Shown here piece after piece: positions 38,930 through 48,714 of a DNA stretch of 64,000 nt; the first letter of the stretch is position 1, and every line of letters begins with the position of its first letter. Under the pieces are notes generated by a model. The model saw only the letters and a list, made by a program, of their open reading frames with translations, ran no database searches and had not been told where the DNA came from. Origin of the DNA: Pseudomonas ceruminis (GTDB lineage Bacteria > Pseudomonadota > Gammaproteobacteria > Pseudomonadales > Pseudomonadaceae); contig NZ_BQHW01000023.1 of NCBI RefSeq assembly GCF_021602025.1, positions 46,058 through 110,057 on the forward strand. The letters are read 5' to 3'. A program made the translations under genes and the position numbers.

Positions 38930-40012
38930 ATGAGCAAGCAGATTCTGATTCTCCCAGGTGATGGCATCGGCCCGGAAATCATGGCCGAGGCGGTCAAGGT
39001 GCTGGAGCTGGCCAATGACAAGTTCCAGCTCGGTTTCAGCCTTGAGCACGACGTGATCGGCGGCGCGGCCATCGACAAGCACGGTGTGCCCCTGGCCGAC
39101 GAGACCCTGGAGCGTGCGCGCAAGGCCGATGCCGTGCTGCTGGGCGCCGTGGGCGGCCCTAAATGGGACAAGATCGAGCGTGACATCCGCCCTGAGCGTG
39201 GTTTGCTGAAAATCCGCTCGCAACTGGGTCTGTTCGCCAACCTGCGCCCGGCCATTCTTTACCCACAGCTGGCCGATGCCTCTTCGCTCAAACCGGAAAT
39301 CGTCTCAGGCCTGGACATCCTCATCGTACGTGAGCTGACTGGCGGCATCTATTTCGGTGCACCGCGTGGCCAGCGTGAACTCGAAGGCGGCGAGCGCCAG
39401 GCTTACGACACCCTGCCTTACAGCGAAAGCGAAGTGCGCCGTATCGCCCGTGTCGGCTTTGACATGGCGCGGGTGCGGGGCAAGAAGCTGTGCTCGGTCG
39501 ACAAGGCCAACGTCCTGGCTTCCAGCCAGCTGTGGCGTGAGGTGGTCGAGGACGTGGCCAAGGACTATCCGGATGTCGAGCTGAGCCATATGTACGTCGA
39601 CAATGCCGCCATGCAGCTGGTGCGTGCGCCCAAGCAGTTCGACGTGGTCGTGACCGACAACATGTTCGGTGACATTCTGTCGGATGAAGCTTCCATGCTG
39701 ACCGGTTCCATCGGCATGCTGCCTTCGGCGTCGCTGGATGCCGACAACAAGGGCATGTACGAACCTTGCCATGGCTCGGCGCCAGACATCGCAGGCCAGG
39801 GCATCGCCAACCCGCTGGCGACCATTCTGTCGGTCTCGATGATGCTGCGTTACAGCTTCAACCAGCAGGCTGCTGCTGAGGCCATCGAGCGGGCAGTCAG
39901 CCTGGTGCTGGACCAGGGCCTGCGCACCGGCGACATCTGGTCGGCCGGTTGCAGCAAGGTCGGTACACAGGAAATGGGCGACGCAGTAGTCGCAGCGCTG
40001 CGGAATCTGTAA
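38930..40012 (+). CDS. leuB: 3-isopropylmalate dehydrogenase
   Basis: Oxidatively decarboxylates 3-isopropylmalate with NAD in leucine synthesis. The 360-residue protein starts [13 protein letters not shown], has the substrate-binding [10 protein letters not shown], the tyrosine of GGIYFG, and the metal/NAD region [11 protein letters not shown] through [11 protein letters not shown]. Separated from leuCD by the methyltransferase gene. Confidence 0.95.
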   Translation: MSKQILILPGDGIGPEIMAEAVKVLELANDKFQLGFSLEHDVIGGAAIDKHGVPLADETLERARKADAVLLGAVGGPKWDKIERDIRPERGLLKIRSQLGLFANLRPAILYPQLADASSLKPEIVSGLDILIVRELTGGIYFGAPRGQRELEGGERQAYDTLPYSESEVRRIARVGFDMARVRGKKLCSVDKANVLASSQLWREVVEDVAKDYPDVELSHMYVDNAAMQLVRAPKQFDVVVTDNMFGDILSDEASMLTGSIGMLPSASLDADNKGMYEPCHGSAPDIAGQGIANPLATILSVSMMLRYSFNQQAAAEAIERAVSLVLDQGLRTGDIWSAGCSKVGTQEMGDAVVAALRNL

Positions 40013-40075
40013 TCTCTCTGGCCCGCCACCGTTTTTGGTCGGTGGCGGCCCACTTTTAGCAAAGGTGTAGTTGCG

Positions 40076-41188
40076 ATGAAACGTGTAGGTCTGATCGGTT
40101 GGCGCGGTATGGTCGGTTCCGTGCTCATGCAGCGGATGCTGGAGGAGCAGGACTTCGACCTTATCGAGCCGGTGTTCTTCACCACCTCCAATGTCGGTGG
40201 CCAGGGCCCGAACGTGGGCAAGGATATTGCTCCGCTCAAGGACGCTTATTCGATTGAAGAACTCAAGACCCTCGACGTGATCTTGACCTGCCAGGGTGGC
40301 GACTACACCAACGAGGTCTTCCCCAAGCTGCGCGAAGCCGGTTGGCAGGGGTACTGGATCGACGCCGCCTCGTCCCTGCGCATGCAGGACGATGCGGTGA
40401 TCGTGCTCGACCCGGTCAACCGCAAGGTAATCGACCAGCAACTCGATGCCGGTACCAAGAACTACATCGGTGGCAACTGCACTGTCAGCCTGATGCTGAT
40501 GGGCCTGGGCGGCCTGTTCGAGGCGGGCCTGGTCGAGTGGATGAGCGCCATGACCTACCAGGCGGCTTCCGGTGCCGGCGCGCAGAACATGCGCGAGCTG
40601 ATCAAGCAGATGGGGGCTACCCACGCTGCCGTAGCGGATGACCTGGCCAACCCGGCCAGCGCTATCCTCGACATCGACCGCAAGGTGGCTGAGGCCATGC
40701 GCAGCGAGGCCTACCCGACCGAGAACTTCGGCGTGCCGCTGGCGGGTAGCCTGATCCCGTGGATTGACAAGGAACTGCCGAACGGTCAGAGCCGTGAAGA
40801 GTGGAAGGCTCAGGCCGAAACCAACAAGATCCTCGGCCGCTTCAAGAGCCCAATCCCGGTCGATGGCATCTGCGTGCGTATCGGCGCTATGCGCTGCCAC
40901 AGCCAGGCGCTGACCATCAAGCTGAACAAGGATGTGCCGCTGGCCGATATCGAAGGCATGATCAGCCAGCACAACCCATGGGTGAAGCTGGTGCCGAACC
41001 AGCGCGAAATCAGCATGCAGGAGCTGAGCCCGACCCACGTCACCGGCACCCTGAACATTCCAGTGGGGCGCCTGCGCAAGCTGAACATGGGTTCCCAGTA
41101 CCTGGGTGCGTTCACCGTTGGCGACCAGCTGTTGTGGGGCGCTGCGGAGCCGCTGCGCCGTATGCTGCGTATTCTGTTGGAGCGTTGA
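40076..41188 (+). CDS. asd: Aspartate-semialdehyde dehydrogenase
   Basis: Makes aspartate semialdehyde for lysine, methionine, threonine and diaminopimelate. The 370-residue protein has the N-terminal [14 protein letters not shown] fold, the catalytic C135 in [10 protein letters not shown] and the later conserved arginine/histidine ([12 protein letters not shown]). It belongs to the long gammaproteobacterial form. A rho-independent terminator follows. Confidence 0.95.
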   Translation: MKRVGLIGWRGMVGSVLMQRMLEEQDFDLIEPVFFTTSNVGGQGPNVGKDIAPLKDAYSIEELKTLDVILTCQGGDYTNEVFPKLREAGWQGYWIDAASSLRMQDDAVIVLDPVNRKVIDQQLDAGTKNYIGGNCTVSLMLMGLGGLFEAGLVEWMSAMTYQAASGAGAQNMRELIKQMGATHAAVADDLANPASAILDIDRKVAEAMRSEAYPTENFGVPLAGSLIPWIDKELPNGQSREEWKAQAETNKILGRFKSPIPVDGICVRIGAMRCHSQALTIKLNKDVPLADIEGMISQHNPWVKLVPNQREISMQELSPTHVTGTLNIPVGRLRKLNMGSQYLGAFTVGDQLLWGAAEPLRRMLRILLER

Positions 41189-41204
41189 TCGCTCTGCAGT
41201 AGCT

Positions 41205-41238
41205 AAAAACCCGCGCTGGCAACAGCGCGGGTTTTTTT
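41205..41238 (+). terminator. Rho-independent terminator of asd
   Basis: AAACCCGCGCTG pairs with CAGCGCGGGTTT around a GCAA tetraloop and runs into a T-tract. Confidence 0.92.
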
Positions 41239-41258
41239 ATGCATTTGCTTCCGCGTTC

Positions 41259-41296
41259 GCTCTTGCTCTGCTCTGCTCTGCTCTGCTCTTGCTCTT
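41259..41296 (+). repeat. Left microsatellite, mixed GCTCTT / GCTCT units
   Basis: Reading rightwards: one GCTCTT, four GCTCT, two GCTCTT. This is the reverse complement of the AGCAAG tract at the other end of the element, with four units shortened by one base. Confidence 0.9.
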
Positions 41297-41939
41297 GCTT
41301 CTAAGCGCGCGAGGGTCCAGGCGACGCTGAGTGCGACTTCAGGAGGCCGAGCGCAGGTCTTGCGGAGGGAGGTGACGGGCATGGATGCCCGTCAAGCGCT
41401 GGGCCCCAGGAGGGGGCCTGCAGCGCGGTCCTCCCGGGAGCAAGGCCGGAGCGAGGGGACCCCGGAGCGTAGCGTAGGGGCCGGATGATGGGAGCCGGGG
41501 TTTTTGCCTACTTTTTGCCCAGTCAAAAAGTAGGTCGCCGTAAAGGCGAAAAGGTGAAGTGGCGCCACCATGGCAAATGAATTTCAGCCAGGTTTTCAAA
41601 GCCAAAAGGCAAAAAGCCAAACAAATCGTGAGGGTAGTTCCCCAGCGAGAATATCCATTTGCGATGGCGACGCGGAATCACCTTTCCGCCCTTACGGCGG
41701 GTCCCTTTTTGTCGTGGCAAAAAGGAACCAAAAACCGTTGGCTCCCATCATCCGGCCCCTACGCTGCGCTTCGGGGTTCCCTCACTCCGGCCTTGCTCCC
41801 GGGAGGACCGCGCTGCAGGCCCCCTCCTGGGGCCCAGCGCTTGACGGGCATCCATGCCCGTCACCTCCCTCCGCAAGGCCTGCGTTCGGCCTCCTGAAGT
41901 CGCATCCTGTGTTGCCTGAGCTACCGCGCGCTTAGAAGC
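41297..41939. repeat. Large imperfect inverted repeat, two arms of about 275 bp
   Basis: The left arm (about 41297-41570) reappears in reverse complement as the right arm (about 41661-41939), separated by about 90 bases. Matching landmarks include GCTTCTAAGCGCGCG / CGCGCGCTTAGAAGC, the GACGGGCATGGATGCCCGTC dyad and CCCGGGAGCAAGGCCGGAG. Each arm holds smaller hairpins, for instance CTACTTTTTG / CAAAAAGTAG at 41508-41533. No transposase is encoded. Flanked by microsatellites, it looks like a non-autonomous palindromic repeat family; copies elsewhere in the genome are expected but not visible here. Confidence 0.88.
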
Positions 41940-42026
41940 AAGAGCAAGAGCAAGAGCAAGAGCAAGAGCAAGAGCAAGAGCAAGAGCAAGAGCAAGAGCA
42001 AGAGCAAGAGCAAGAGCAAGAGCAAG
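41937..42026 (+). repeat. Right microsatellite, (AGCAAG)x15
   Basis: Fifteen perfect tandem AGCAAG hexamers occupy 90 bases, ending 84 bases before the usg start. Because the unit is six bases, length changes would not shift any reading frame, but they would move the upstream region of usg. Confidence 0.97.
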
Positions 42027-42110
42027 ATCATCCGCTTTGGGGGGCACAGACAAAACTCTACAATCCAAGTAAAGTGCCGCCCCCGCCGTTTCAGCAAAAG
42101 GATCCCTGAC

Positions 42111-43115
42111 ATGACCCAACCCCTGGATATCGCCGTCGTCGGCGCCACCGGTAGCGTCGGTGAAACCCTCGTACAGATCCTCGAAGAGCTGGACTTCCCG
42201 GTCGCGACACTGCACCTGCTGGCCAGCATGGAGTCGGCGGGCAGCAGCGTCATGTTTGCCGGCAAGAAGATCAAGGTGCGCGAAGTGGACAGCTTCGACT
42301 TCACCCAAGTCAAGCTCGCCTTCTTCGCCGCCAGCCCCGCCGTCAGCCGCAGCTTCGCCAGCAAGGCCCAGCAGGCAGGTTGCACGGTCATCGACCTCTC
42401 CGGCGGCCTTGACGATGCCCTCGCCGTAGTGCCCGAAGCCAACGCCCACAGCATTGCCAACCTCACATTGCCCGCGCGCATCGCCAGCCCCAGCTGCGCA
42501 GCCGTCGCCCTGGCTGTCGCCCTGGCGCCCCTCAAGGGCCAGCTCGACATCGAACGGGTGCAAGTCATGGCCGCATTGGCGGTATCCGCCCAAGGCCGAG
42601 AGGCGGTGAACGAACTGGCCCGCCAAACCGCCGAACTGCTCAATGCCCGTCCGCTCGAGCCGCAGTTCTTCGACCGCCAGATGGCATTTAACCTGTTGGC
42701 CCAGGTCGGGGCTGCCGACGAACAGGGCCATACGCTGCTGGAACACCGCCTAGTCAACGAATTGCGGGTGCTGTTGGGCCTGCCAGAACTCAAGATTTCC
42801 GTGACCTGCGTTCAAGTCCCGGTGTTTTTCGGCGATAGCTTCAGTGTGGCCCTGCAAAGCCGTAGGCCGGTCGACCTGGGCGCAGTCAATGACGCGCTCG
42901 AGGGCGCAGACAGCGTTGAGTTGGTGGAACGCGACGATTATCCGACCCCGGTCGGTGACGCAGTAGGGCAAGACGTGGTCTATGTTGGTCGTGTACGCCA
43001 TGGTGTCGACGAAAACCAGCAGCTCAACCTCTGGCTGACCACCGACAACCTGCGCAAAGGCGCCGCGCTCAACGCTGTGCAGGTGGCGCAATTGTTGATT
43101 AAACACATGGCGTAA
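42111..43115 (+). CDS. usg: Usg-like paralogue of aspartate-semialdehyde dehydrogenase
   Basis: A 334-residue Asd homologue with the NADP-binding VVGATGSVGETL. Where Asd has the catalytic N-C-T, this protein reads SPSCAAVAL, so C129 may be retained but the oxyanion-holding asparagine is replaced by serine. Usg proteins have no proven activity. It lies between asd and fimV, as in other pseudomonads, 84 bases after the AGCAAG microsatellite. Confidence 0.82.
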   Translation: MTQPLDIAVVGATGSVGETLVQILEELDFPVATLHLLASMESAGSSVMFAGKKIKVREVDSFDFTQVKLAFFAASPAVSRSFASKAQQAGCTVIDLSGGLDDALAVVPEANAHSIANLTLPARIASPSCAAVALAVALAPLKGQLDIERVQVMAALAVSAQGREAVNELARQTAELLNARPLEPQFFDRQMAFNLLAQVGAADEQGHTLLEHRLVNELRVLLGLPELKISVTCVQVPVFFGDSFSVALQSRRPVDLGAVNDALEGADSVELVERDDYPTPVGDAVGQDVVYVGRVRHGVDENQQLNLWLTTDNLRKGAALNAVQVAQLLIKHMA

Positions 43116-43187
43116 AAGATACTGGCGAGCACTTTTGTCCCACGCCATGTGCGGGTTTTCGGGACGATTCATACAAGGGAAGAGGTC

Positions 43188-45911
43188 ATGCTTCGAATTC
43201 GCAAACTGGTTCTGGCCATGGCGGCAGCGTCGGCGCTGTCGTCTGGCATGGCGAATGCCCTGGGGTTGGGTGAGCTGACGCTCAAGTCAGCGCAGAACCA
43301 GCCGCTGGACGCCGAGATCGAATTGCTCGATGTGCGCGACCTCACCGCTGCCGAAGTAGCGCCGAGCCTGGCGCCGCCGGAAGAGTTCAGCAAAGCCGGG
43401 GTGGCGTATCCGACTTATCTCGAAGACCTGACCTTCACGCCGGTGATCAACCCCAACGGCAGGAGCGTGCTGCGGGTCACCTCCAGCCAGCCGCTGCCAG
43501 GTACGGTGGTCAAGTTCCTGGTTCAGGTGATGTGGCCCCAGGGCCGCCTGCTGCGTGACTACAGTGTGCTGCTCGACCAGGCCAAGGCCCAGGGCCAGCA
43601 GCCAGCCGCAGCGAATGTCGCCCCGGCGGTGAGCAGTGCCGGCAGCTATACCACCAAGCGCCGCGATACCTTGTGGCAGATTGCGGCGCGCAACACCCAG
43701 GGCGGTGGCTCGGTGCAGCAGACCATGATCGCCATCCAGGCGCTGAACCCGGATGCCTTCATCGGTAACAACATCAACCAGCTGAAAGTAGGCCAGGTGT
43801 TGCGCCTGCCCGATCAGCAGCAGATCCAGAGCATTCCCCAGGGCGAAGCCAACCGCGAAGTGGCCGAGCAGTATGCGGCATGGCGTGAAGGCCGCCGCCT
43901 GGGTCCGCGTGCCCGCCAGCTCGATGCCACCCGCCGCGGTGCTGCCGACGCTGCGCCCGAGCGTATCGCCCAGGGCGATAACCTGCGCCTGGTCAGCCCG
44001 GGCAACCAGGCGGGTGCCGGCACAGCCAAGGCAATCAACGACAAGCTGGCCGTCGCCCAGGAGAGCCTGGACACCAGCCGTCGTGACAACGAAGAACTCA
44101 AAAGCCGGATGAGCGACCTGCAGAGCCAGTTGGACAAACTGCAGCGCCTCATCCAGCTCAAGAATGACCAGCTGGCCCGCCTGGAGGCGCAGGGTGCCGA
44201 AGGCGCAACCCCGCCCGCAGCGTTGCCGGGTGAGCCGGCGCAGCCCGCTGCAGATGCCCAGGCCGCTCCAGCCGAGCCTGTCGTGCAGCCAGCGCCTGCG
44301 GCCGTCGATACCGCACCAGAGGCAGCACCTGCCAATGAGCCTGCACCTGCCGCCGAGCAGCCAGGTGCCCTTGACCAGGTGTTGGGTAACCCGCTTTTGC
44401 TTGGCCTGATCGCAGGTTCTGCATTCCTCGTGCTGCTGCTTTTGCTGTTGCTGCTGGCGCGCAAGCGCAAGGCCCAGCAGGAAGCCGAAAAGCACCTGCG
44501 CATGGCGCGGGCGCTGGCTGAGGAGAGCGCGCCTGGCCCAGACCTTGACCTGCCGCCAAGCAGCTTCGACGAGCTGGAGGTTGCATCACCTACCGTTACC
44601 CTGTCGCCGGCCGTGGTGGCCGCTTCCGCTGCAGCGGCCGTGGCCGCGGAAAAACCCACCACTCCCACACCCGCGGCGCCGGTTGCAGAGCCTGCACCTG
44701 TGCAAGACCCGAACGCCGAACTGCTGGCCGAGGTGGAGCAAAGCCTGGCGCGCGGTCGCCTGAACCATGCTGCCGATCTGCTGGAGACTGCAGTGGCGGC
44801 GCAGCCTGAGCATGATGGCCTGCGCCTGAAACTGATGGAAGTCTATGCCCGCCAAGGCGACCACAGCGCCTTCGTCGAGCAGGAACGCAAGCTGCCAGGC
44901 AATGATGACAATATCGCCCAGGTCAACGGGCTCAAGGAACGCTACCCCGCCATGCTCGGCCTTGCGGCTGCAGGCCTGGGTGCTGCAGCGTTGGCCGCCG
45001 AGCTGGATCAACAGTACGTACACGACCTGCTGCAGGACGCACCCCAGGACCCTGCTGCGGTGGAGTCAGAGGCCGATCCAGCCGTGCAAGCGGTTGTGGA
45101 GCCCGAGCCAGAAGCAGCGTCTGACCCTGAGCCTGAGGTGGCGCCTGAGCCGGTCATCGAGCCTGCCGCCGACGAAGCTGGCGAAGCGTCAGTTCTCGAT
45201 GACAACGATTTCGACAGTGCCTTCGACCTGAGCCTGGGTGATGACCTGCCGTTGGACGACACACTCGAGCCGCCAGTGTTGGATGAAGCCGCGTTGGCCG
45301 AGCTGCAGGAAGACGCTGAGCCCGTTGCACCGGCGGCCGAGTCGCCAACCGATGCCGATGACGATTTCGAAACGTTGCTGGCCCAGGCCCATGCCGAACC
45401 GCAGAACGTTGACGACCTGGCCGACTTCGATCTGGATATCGCCGAGCCCACCGCAGCGGATGCTGTGGACGAACCTCCTGTGGACGTTGCCGCCGAGCTG
45501 GCAGCCTTCGACGCCATCCCGGAGTTCGACCCGATCTCGGAACTTGAGCTGCCTGAAGACTTCGATCTGTCATTGTCGCTGGATGACGAATCGCCGGCCG
45601 CCAAAAGCTTTGCCTCAGAGCTGAACGACGTCAACGCCGAACTCGACAAACTGTCGCAAAGCCTTGAGTCGCCGTCGCTGGAGCCGCACTTCACCGCTGC
45701 GGACGCCGCTCAGGAGCCGGAGCCGCTGGACGATCTGGACTTCGACTTCTTCTCCGGCAGCGACGAAGTGGCGACCAAGCTCGACCTGGCGCGTGCCTAT
45801 ATCGACATGGGTGACCACCAGGGCGCCCGCGACATCCTCGACGAAGTGGTCAAGGATGGTGACGATACTCAGCGTCAGGAAGCCGAGGACATGCTGTCCC
45901 GGCTGATCTGA
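43188..45911 (+). CDS. fimV: Polar landmark / peptidoglycan-binding protein FimV
   Basis: FimV organises the cell pole and supports type IV pilus assembly and cyclic-AMP signalling in Pseudomonas. The 907-residue protein has a signal peptide (about 1-25), the conserved FimV N-terminal domain, a LysM domain (about 152-210), a coiled coil (about 300-330), one membrane segment (about 402-425), a long acidic cytoplasmic region and the C-terminal TPR-like FimV motif (about 855-905). ATG 43188 follows AAGAGG. Genes truA and trpF follow, the normal order. Confidence 0.92.
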   Translation: MLRIRKLVLAMAAASALSSGMANALGLGELTLKSAQNQPLDAEIELLDVRDLTAAEVAPSLAPPEEFSKAGVAYPTYLEDLTFTPVINPNGRSVLRVTSSQPLPGTVVKFLVQVMWPQGRLLRDYSVLLDQAKAQGQQPAAANVAPAVSSAGSYTTKRRDTLWQIAARNTQGGGSVQQTMIAIQALNPDAFIGNNINQLKVGQVLRLPDQQQIQSIPQGEANREVAEQYAAWREGRRLGPRARQLDATRRGAADAAPERIAQGDNLRLVSPGNQAGAGTAKAINDKLAVAQESLDTSRRDNEELKSRMSDLQSQLDKLQRLIQLKNDQLARLEAQGAEGATPPAALPGEPAQPAADAQAAPAEPVVQPAPAAVDTAPEAAPANEPAPAAEQPGALDQVLGNPLLLGLIAGSAFLVLLLLLLLLARKRKAQQEAEKHLRMARALAEESAPGPDLDLPPSSFDELEVASPTVTLSPAVVAASAAAAVAAEKPTTPTPAAPVAEPAPVQDPNAELLAEVEQSLARGRLNHAADLLETAVAAQPEHDGLRLKLMEVYARQGDHSAFVEQERKLPGNDDNIAQVNGLKERYPAMLGLAAAGLGAAALAAELDQQYVHDLLQDAPQDPAAVESEADPAVQAVVEPEPEAASDPEPEVAPEPVIEPAADEAGEASVLDDNDFDSAFDLSLGDDLPLDDTLEPPVLDEAALAELQEDAEPVAPAAESPTDADDDFETLLAQAHAEPQNVDDLADFDLDIAEPTAADAVDEPPVDVAAELAAFDAIPEFDPISELELPEDFDLSLSLDDESPAAKSFASELNDVNAELDKLSQSLESPSLEPHFTAADAAQEPEPLDDLDFDFFSGSDEVATKLDLARAYIDMGDHQGARDILDEVVKDGDDTQRQEAEDMLSRLI

Positions 45912-45976
45912 GGTTGTCTGTGCCGGCCTTCATGTAGGCAACCTGCGAAGGGGCCGGCCAAGCAAGTGCGAACCCA

Positions 45977-46002
45977 ACGGCAGCCCAACAAGGCTGCCGT
46001 TG
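45977..46002 (+). terminator. Hairpin after fimV overlapping the truA promoter
   Basis: AACGGCAGCC (45977-45986) and GGCTGCCGTT (45993-46002) form a perfect 10-bp stem with a CAACAA loop. It probably ends fimV transcription. A consensus TATAAT (46008-46013) follows five bases later and likely serves truA, placing the hairpin where a -35 would be. Confidence 0.6.
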
Positions 46003-46048
46003 TCGTTATAATCTCCGCCATTCCGTATACCCCACAGGTTTCACGCTC

Positions 46049-46903
46049 TTGGACATCATCGACACCGCCGCCACCGAAGCCGCCGCCGAAGGCTACACCC
46101 GTATCGCCCTGGGCGTGGAATACAAAGGCTCGCGCTACCGCGGCTGGCAGCGCCAGGCCAGCGGTGTGCCGAGTGTCCAGCAGGCGCTGGAGCAAGCGTT
46201 GTCGAAGGTGGCCAACGAGCCGATCAGCGTGGTCTGTGCCGGGCGCACCGATGCCGGCGTGCATGGCTGCGGCCAGATCGTGCACTTCGACACCCAGGCG
46301 GTGCGTGACGAGCGCGCCTGGACGCTGGGCAGTAACTTCAACCTGCCCCACGACATCAGCGTGGTGTGGTCGCGGCCAATGCCAGCGGACTTCCATGCCC
46401 GCTTCAAGGCCACCGCTCGGCGTTACCGCTATGTCATCTACAACGACCCGATCCGCCCGGCACACCTGGCCGAGGAGGTCACCTGGAACCACCGCCCGCT
46501 GGATGTCGAGCGCATGGCCGAGGCAGCGCAGTTCCTGCTCGGCACCCACGACTTCAGCGCCTTCCGTGCCAGCCAGTGCCAGGCCAAGTCGCCGATCAAG
46601 CATATCCACCATCTGCGCGTGACCCGCCATGGCCGGATGATCGTGCTGGATGTACGTGCCACGGCCTTCCTGCATCACATGGTGCGCAACATTGCCGGGG
46701 TGCTGATGACCATCGGTGCGGGCGAGCGCCCCGTGGCCTGGGCCCGCGAAGTACTGGAAAGCCGCAACCGCCGCGAGGGGGGCGTGACCGCCCATCCCTA
46801 TGGCCTGTACTTGGTGCAGGTGGAATACCCGGAGGCATTCCAGCTGCCGCAGCGTTACATTGGCCCACACTTTCTCAGCGGCTATGAGGCACTGGCAGAC
46901 TGA
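46049..46903 (+). CDS. truA: tRNA pseudouridine synthase A
   Basis: TruA modifies positions 38-40 in the anticodon stem of many tRNAs. The 284-residue protein has the catalytic D68 in CAGRTDAGVHG and the FSAFRASQCQ and MVRNIAG segments. No ATG lies before the conserved GVEYKGSRYRGWQ; TTG 46049 is the probable start, with AGG ten bases upstream. The first 15 or so residues are Ala-rich and not conserved. Confidence 0.92.
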   Translation: MDIIDTAATEAAAEGYTRIALGVEYKGSRYRGWQRQASGVPSVQQALEQALSKVANEPISVVCAGRTDAGVHGCGQIVHFDTQAVRDERAWTLGSNFNLPHDISVVWSRPMPADFHARFKATARRYRYVIYNDPIRPAHLAEEVTWNHRPLDVERMAEAAQFLLGTHDFSAFRASQCQAKSPIKHIHHLRVTRHGRMIVLDVRATAFLHHMVRNIAGVLMTIGAGERPVAWAREVLESRNRREGGVTAHPYGLYLVQVEYPEAFQLPQRYIGPHFLSGYEALAD

Positions 46904-46975
46904 CGGGCGAAAAGTCATTTGCTACCATCGGGCCTTTCACCCGCTCCTTCAGCACAACAGCAGGGTTCGTCGTTC

Positions 46976-47596
46976 ATGAGCAACGTTCGCAGCAAGATCT
47001 GCGGGATTACCCGCATCGAAGACGCGCTAGCCGCCGCCGAGGCGGGGGCTGATGCCATCGGTTTTGTCTTCTATGCCAAGAGCCCGCGTGCCGTTGACGT
47101 ACGCCAGGCGCGGGCGATCATTGCCGAGCTGCCACCGTTCGTGACCACCGTGGGCCTGTTCGTCAACGCCTCGCGTTGCGAGCTGAACGAGATCCTCGAG
47201 GTCGTGCCGCTGGACCTGCTACAGTTCCACGGCGACGAAACGCCGGCCGATTGCGAAGGTTATCACCGGCCCTGGATCAAGGCGCTGCGGGTGCGCCCGG
47301 GGGACGATATCGAGGCTGCTTGCCAGCGGTATTCCGGGGCCCGTGGCATGCTGCTCGACACCTACGTTGCCGGCGTTCCGGGTGGAACGGGTGAGGCGTT
47401 CGACTGGTCACTGGTACCGGCACGGCTGAGCAAGCCGATCATCCTCGCGGGCGGGTTGTCCGCAGCCAATGTCGGCCAGGCCATTGCCCAGGTGCGGCCG
47501 TACGCGGTGGATGTCAGCGGGGGGGTGGAGCAGGCCAAGGGCATCAAGGATGCGGCGAAGATCGAAGCCTTCATGCGCGCGGTGAAACAGGCGTGA
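46976..47596 (+). CDS. trpF: Phosphoribosylanthranilate isomerase
   Basis: Catalyses the third step from chorismate to tryptophan. The 206-residue TIM barrel begins [10 protein letters not shown] (catalytic cysteine) and contains the LQFHGDE aspartate region and the phosphate-binding [10 protein letters not shown] and [11 protein letters not shown] 46976 is preceded by CAGGG. In pseudomonads trpF lies apart from other trp genes beside truA and accD, as here. Confidence 0.94.
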   Translation: MSNVRSKICGITRIEDALAAAEAGADAIGFVFYAKSPRAVDVRQARAIIAELPPFVTTVGLFVNASRCELNEILEVVPLDLLQFHGDETPADCEGYHRPWIKALRVRPGDDIEAACQRYSGARGMLLDTYVAGVPGGTGEAFDWSLVPARLSKPIILAGGLSAANVGQAIAQVRPYAVDVSGGVEQAKGIKDAAKIEAFMRAVKQA

Positions 47597-47820
47597 TGCC
47601 AGATGTGACGGCTGGCTGCGCGCCATCGTCCATAGCTATCGCAGCCCTGCGGGGCGGCACGCTGGCATGCCCGGCGGCCAGAGAACACATTGAAGACGGC
47701 GCGGTACGCAGGCAGCCCCTGTGGCCGATTCGTCATCGTTTCATAGAAGAATTTGAGCTCAAAGGGCAGGGCATGGCCGGCCAGACCGGTCCCCGCCCGC
47801 CAATACTGGAGAAATAAAGC
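47597..47820 (+). other. Spacer between trpF and accD
   Basis: A 74-codon open frame spans this region but shows no domain, no good ribosome site and ordinary random composition, so it is treated as non-coding. GGAG at 47807-47810 is the accD ribosome site. No clear promoter was found. Confidence 0.5.
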
Positions 47821-48714
47821 ATGAGCAACTGGTTAGTCGACAAACTGATCCCTTCGATCATGCGTTCCGAGGTGAAGAAGAGCTCGGTGCCAGAAGGCCT
47901 GTGGCACAAGTGCCCGGCCTGCGAGGCCGTGCTGTATCGTCCGGAGCTGGAAAAGACCCTGGATGTCTGCCCCAAGTGCAACCACCACATGCGCATCGGT
48001 GCGCGGGCGCGCATCGACATCTTCCTCGACGCGCAGGGCCGTGCTGAACTGGGCGCCGACCTGGAACCGGTCGACCGCTTGAAGTTCCGAGACGGCAAGA
48101 AGTACAAGGACCGCCTGGCCGGGGCCCAGAAGCAGACTGGCGAAAAGGACGCACTGATTTCCATGAGCGGTACCCTGATGGGCATGCCGATCGTGGTCAG
48201 CGCCTTCGAGTTCTCCTTCATGGGGGGCTCCATGGGTGCCATCGTCGGCGAGCGTTTTGTGCGCGCCGCCAACTACGCCCTGGAAAACCGCTGCCCGATG
48301 GTCTGTTTCTCGGCCTCCGGTGGCGCGCGTATGCAGGAAGCGCTGATTTCGCTGATGCAGATGGCCAAGACCTCGGCGGTGCTGGCGCGTCTGCGTGAAG
48401 AAGGTATCCCGTTCATCTCCGTGCTGACCGACCCGGTATACGGCGGGGTGTCCGCCAGCCTGGCGATGCTTGGCGATGTCATCGTCGGTGAACCGAAGGC
48501 GCTGATCGGCTTTGCCGGCCCGCGTGTCATCGAGCAGACCGTGCGTGAAAAACTGCCTGAAGGTTTCCAGCGCAGCGAGTTCCTGCTGGAACACGGCGCC
48601 ATCGACCTGATCATTTCCCGTGGCGAGTTGCGCCCACGCCTGGCTCGCTTGCTGGCGCAGATGACTGGCCAGGAAACGCCTGAGCAGGCACGTGAGGCGG
48701 CTGCGGTCGCGTGA
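47821..48714 (+). CDS. accD: Acetyl-CoA carboxylase carboxyltransferase beta subunit
   Basis: Forms malonyl-CoA with AccA. The 297-residue protein has the N-terminal zinc ribbon CPAC-X15-CPKC (about residues 32-54) and the crotonase-like carboxyltransferase core with SFMGGSMGA and [11 protein letters not shown]. It overlaps folC by one base (TGATG), the usual accD-folC-dedD-cvpA-purF order. Confidence 0.96.
   Translation: MSNWLVDKLIPSIMRSEVKKSSVPEGLWHKCPACEAVLYRPELEKTLDVCPKCNHHMRIGARARIDIFLDAQGRAELGADLEPVDRLKFRDGKKYKDRLAGAQKQTGEKDALISMSGTLMGMPIVVSAFEFSFMGGSMGAIVGERFVRAANYALENRCPMVCFSASGGARMQEALISLMQMAKTSAVLARLREEGIPFISVLTDPVYGGVSASLAMLGDVIVGEPKALIGFAGPRVIEQTVREKLPEGFQRSEFLLEHGAIDLIISRGELRPRLARLLAQMTGQETPEQAREAAAVA

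Noticed and set aside
41937-42026. Tandem hexamers as possible iteron-type replication origin
   Set aside because: Units are too short and there is no rep, dnaA box cluster or A+T-rich melting region next to them.
41748-42746. Minus-strand frames with Leu-Ala or poly-Leu runs through the AGCAAG tract
   Set aside because: The repeats are translation of a hexamer microsatellite joined to antisense of usg; a hydrophobic run is an artefact of the DNA repeat, not a membrane protein.
47593-47817. 74-codon plus-strand frame between trpF and accD
   Set aside because: No family, no Shine-Dalgarno sequence and composition like non-coding DNA; conservation would be needed to revive it.
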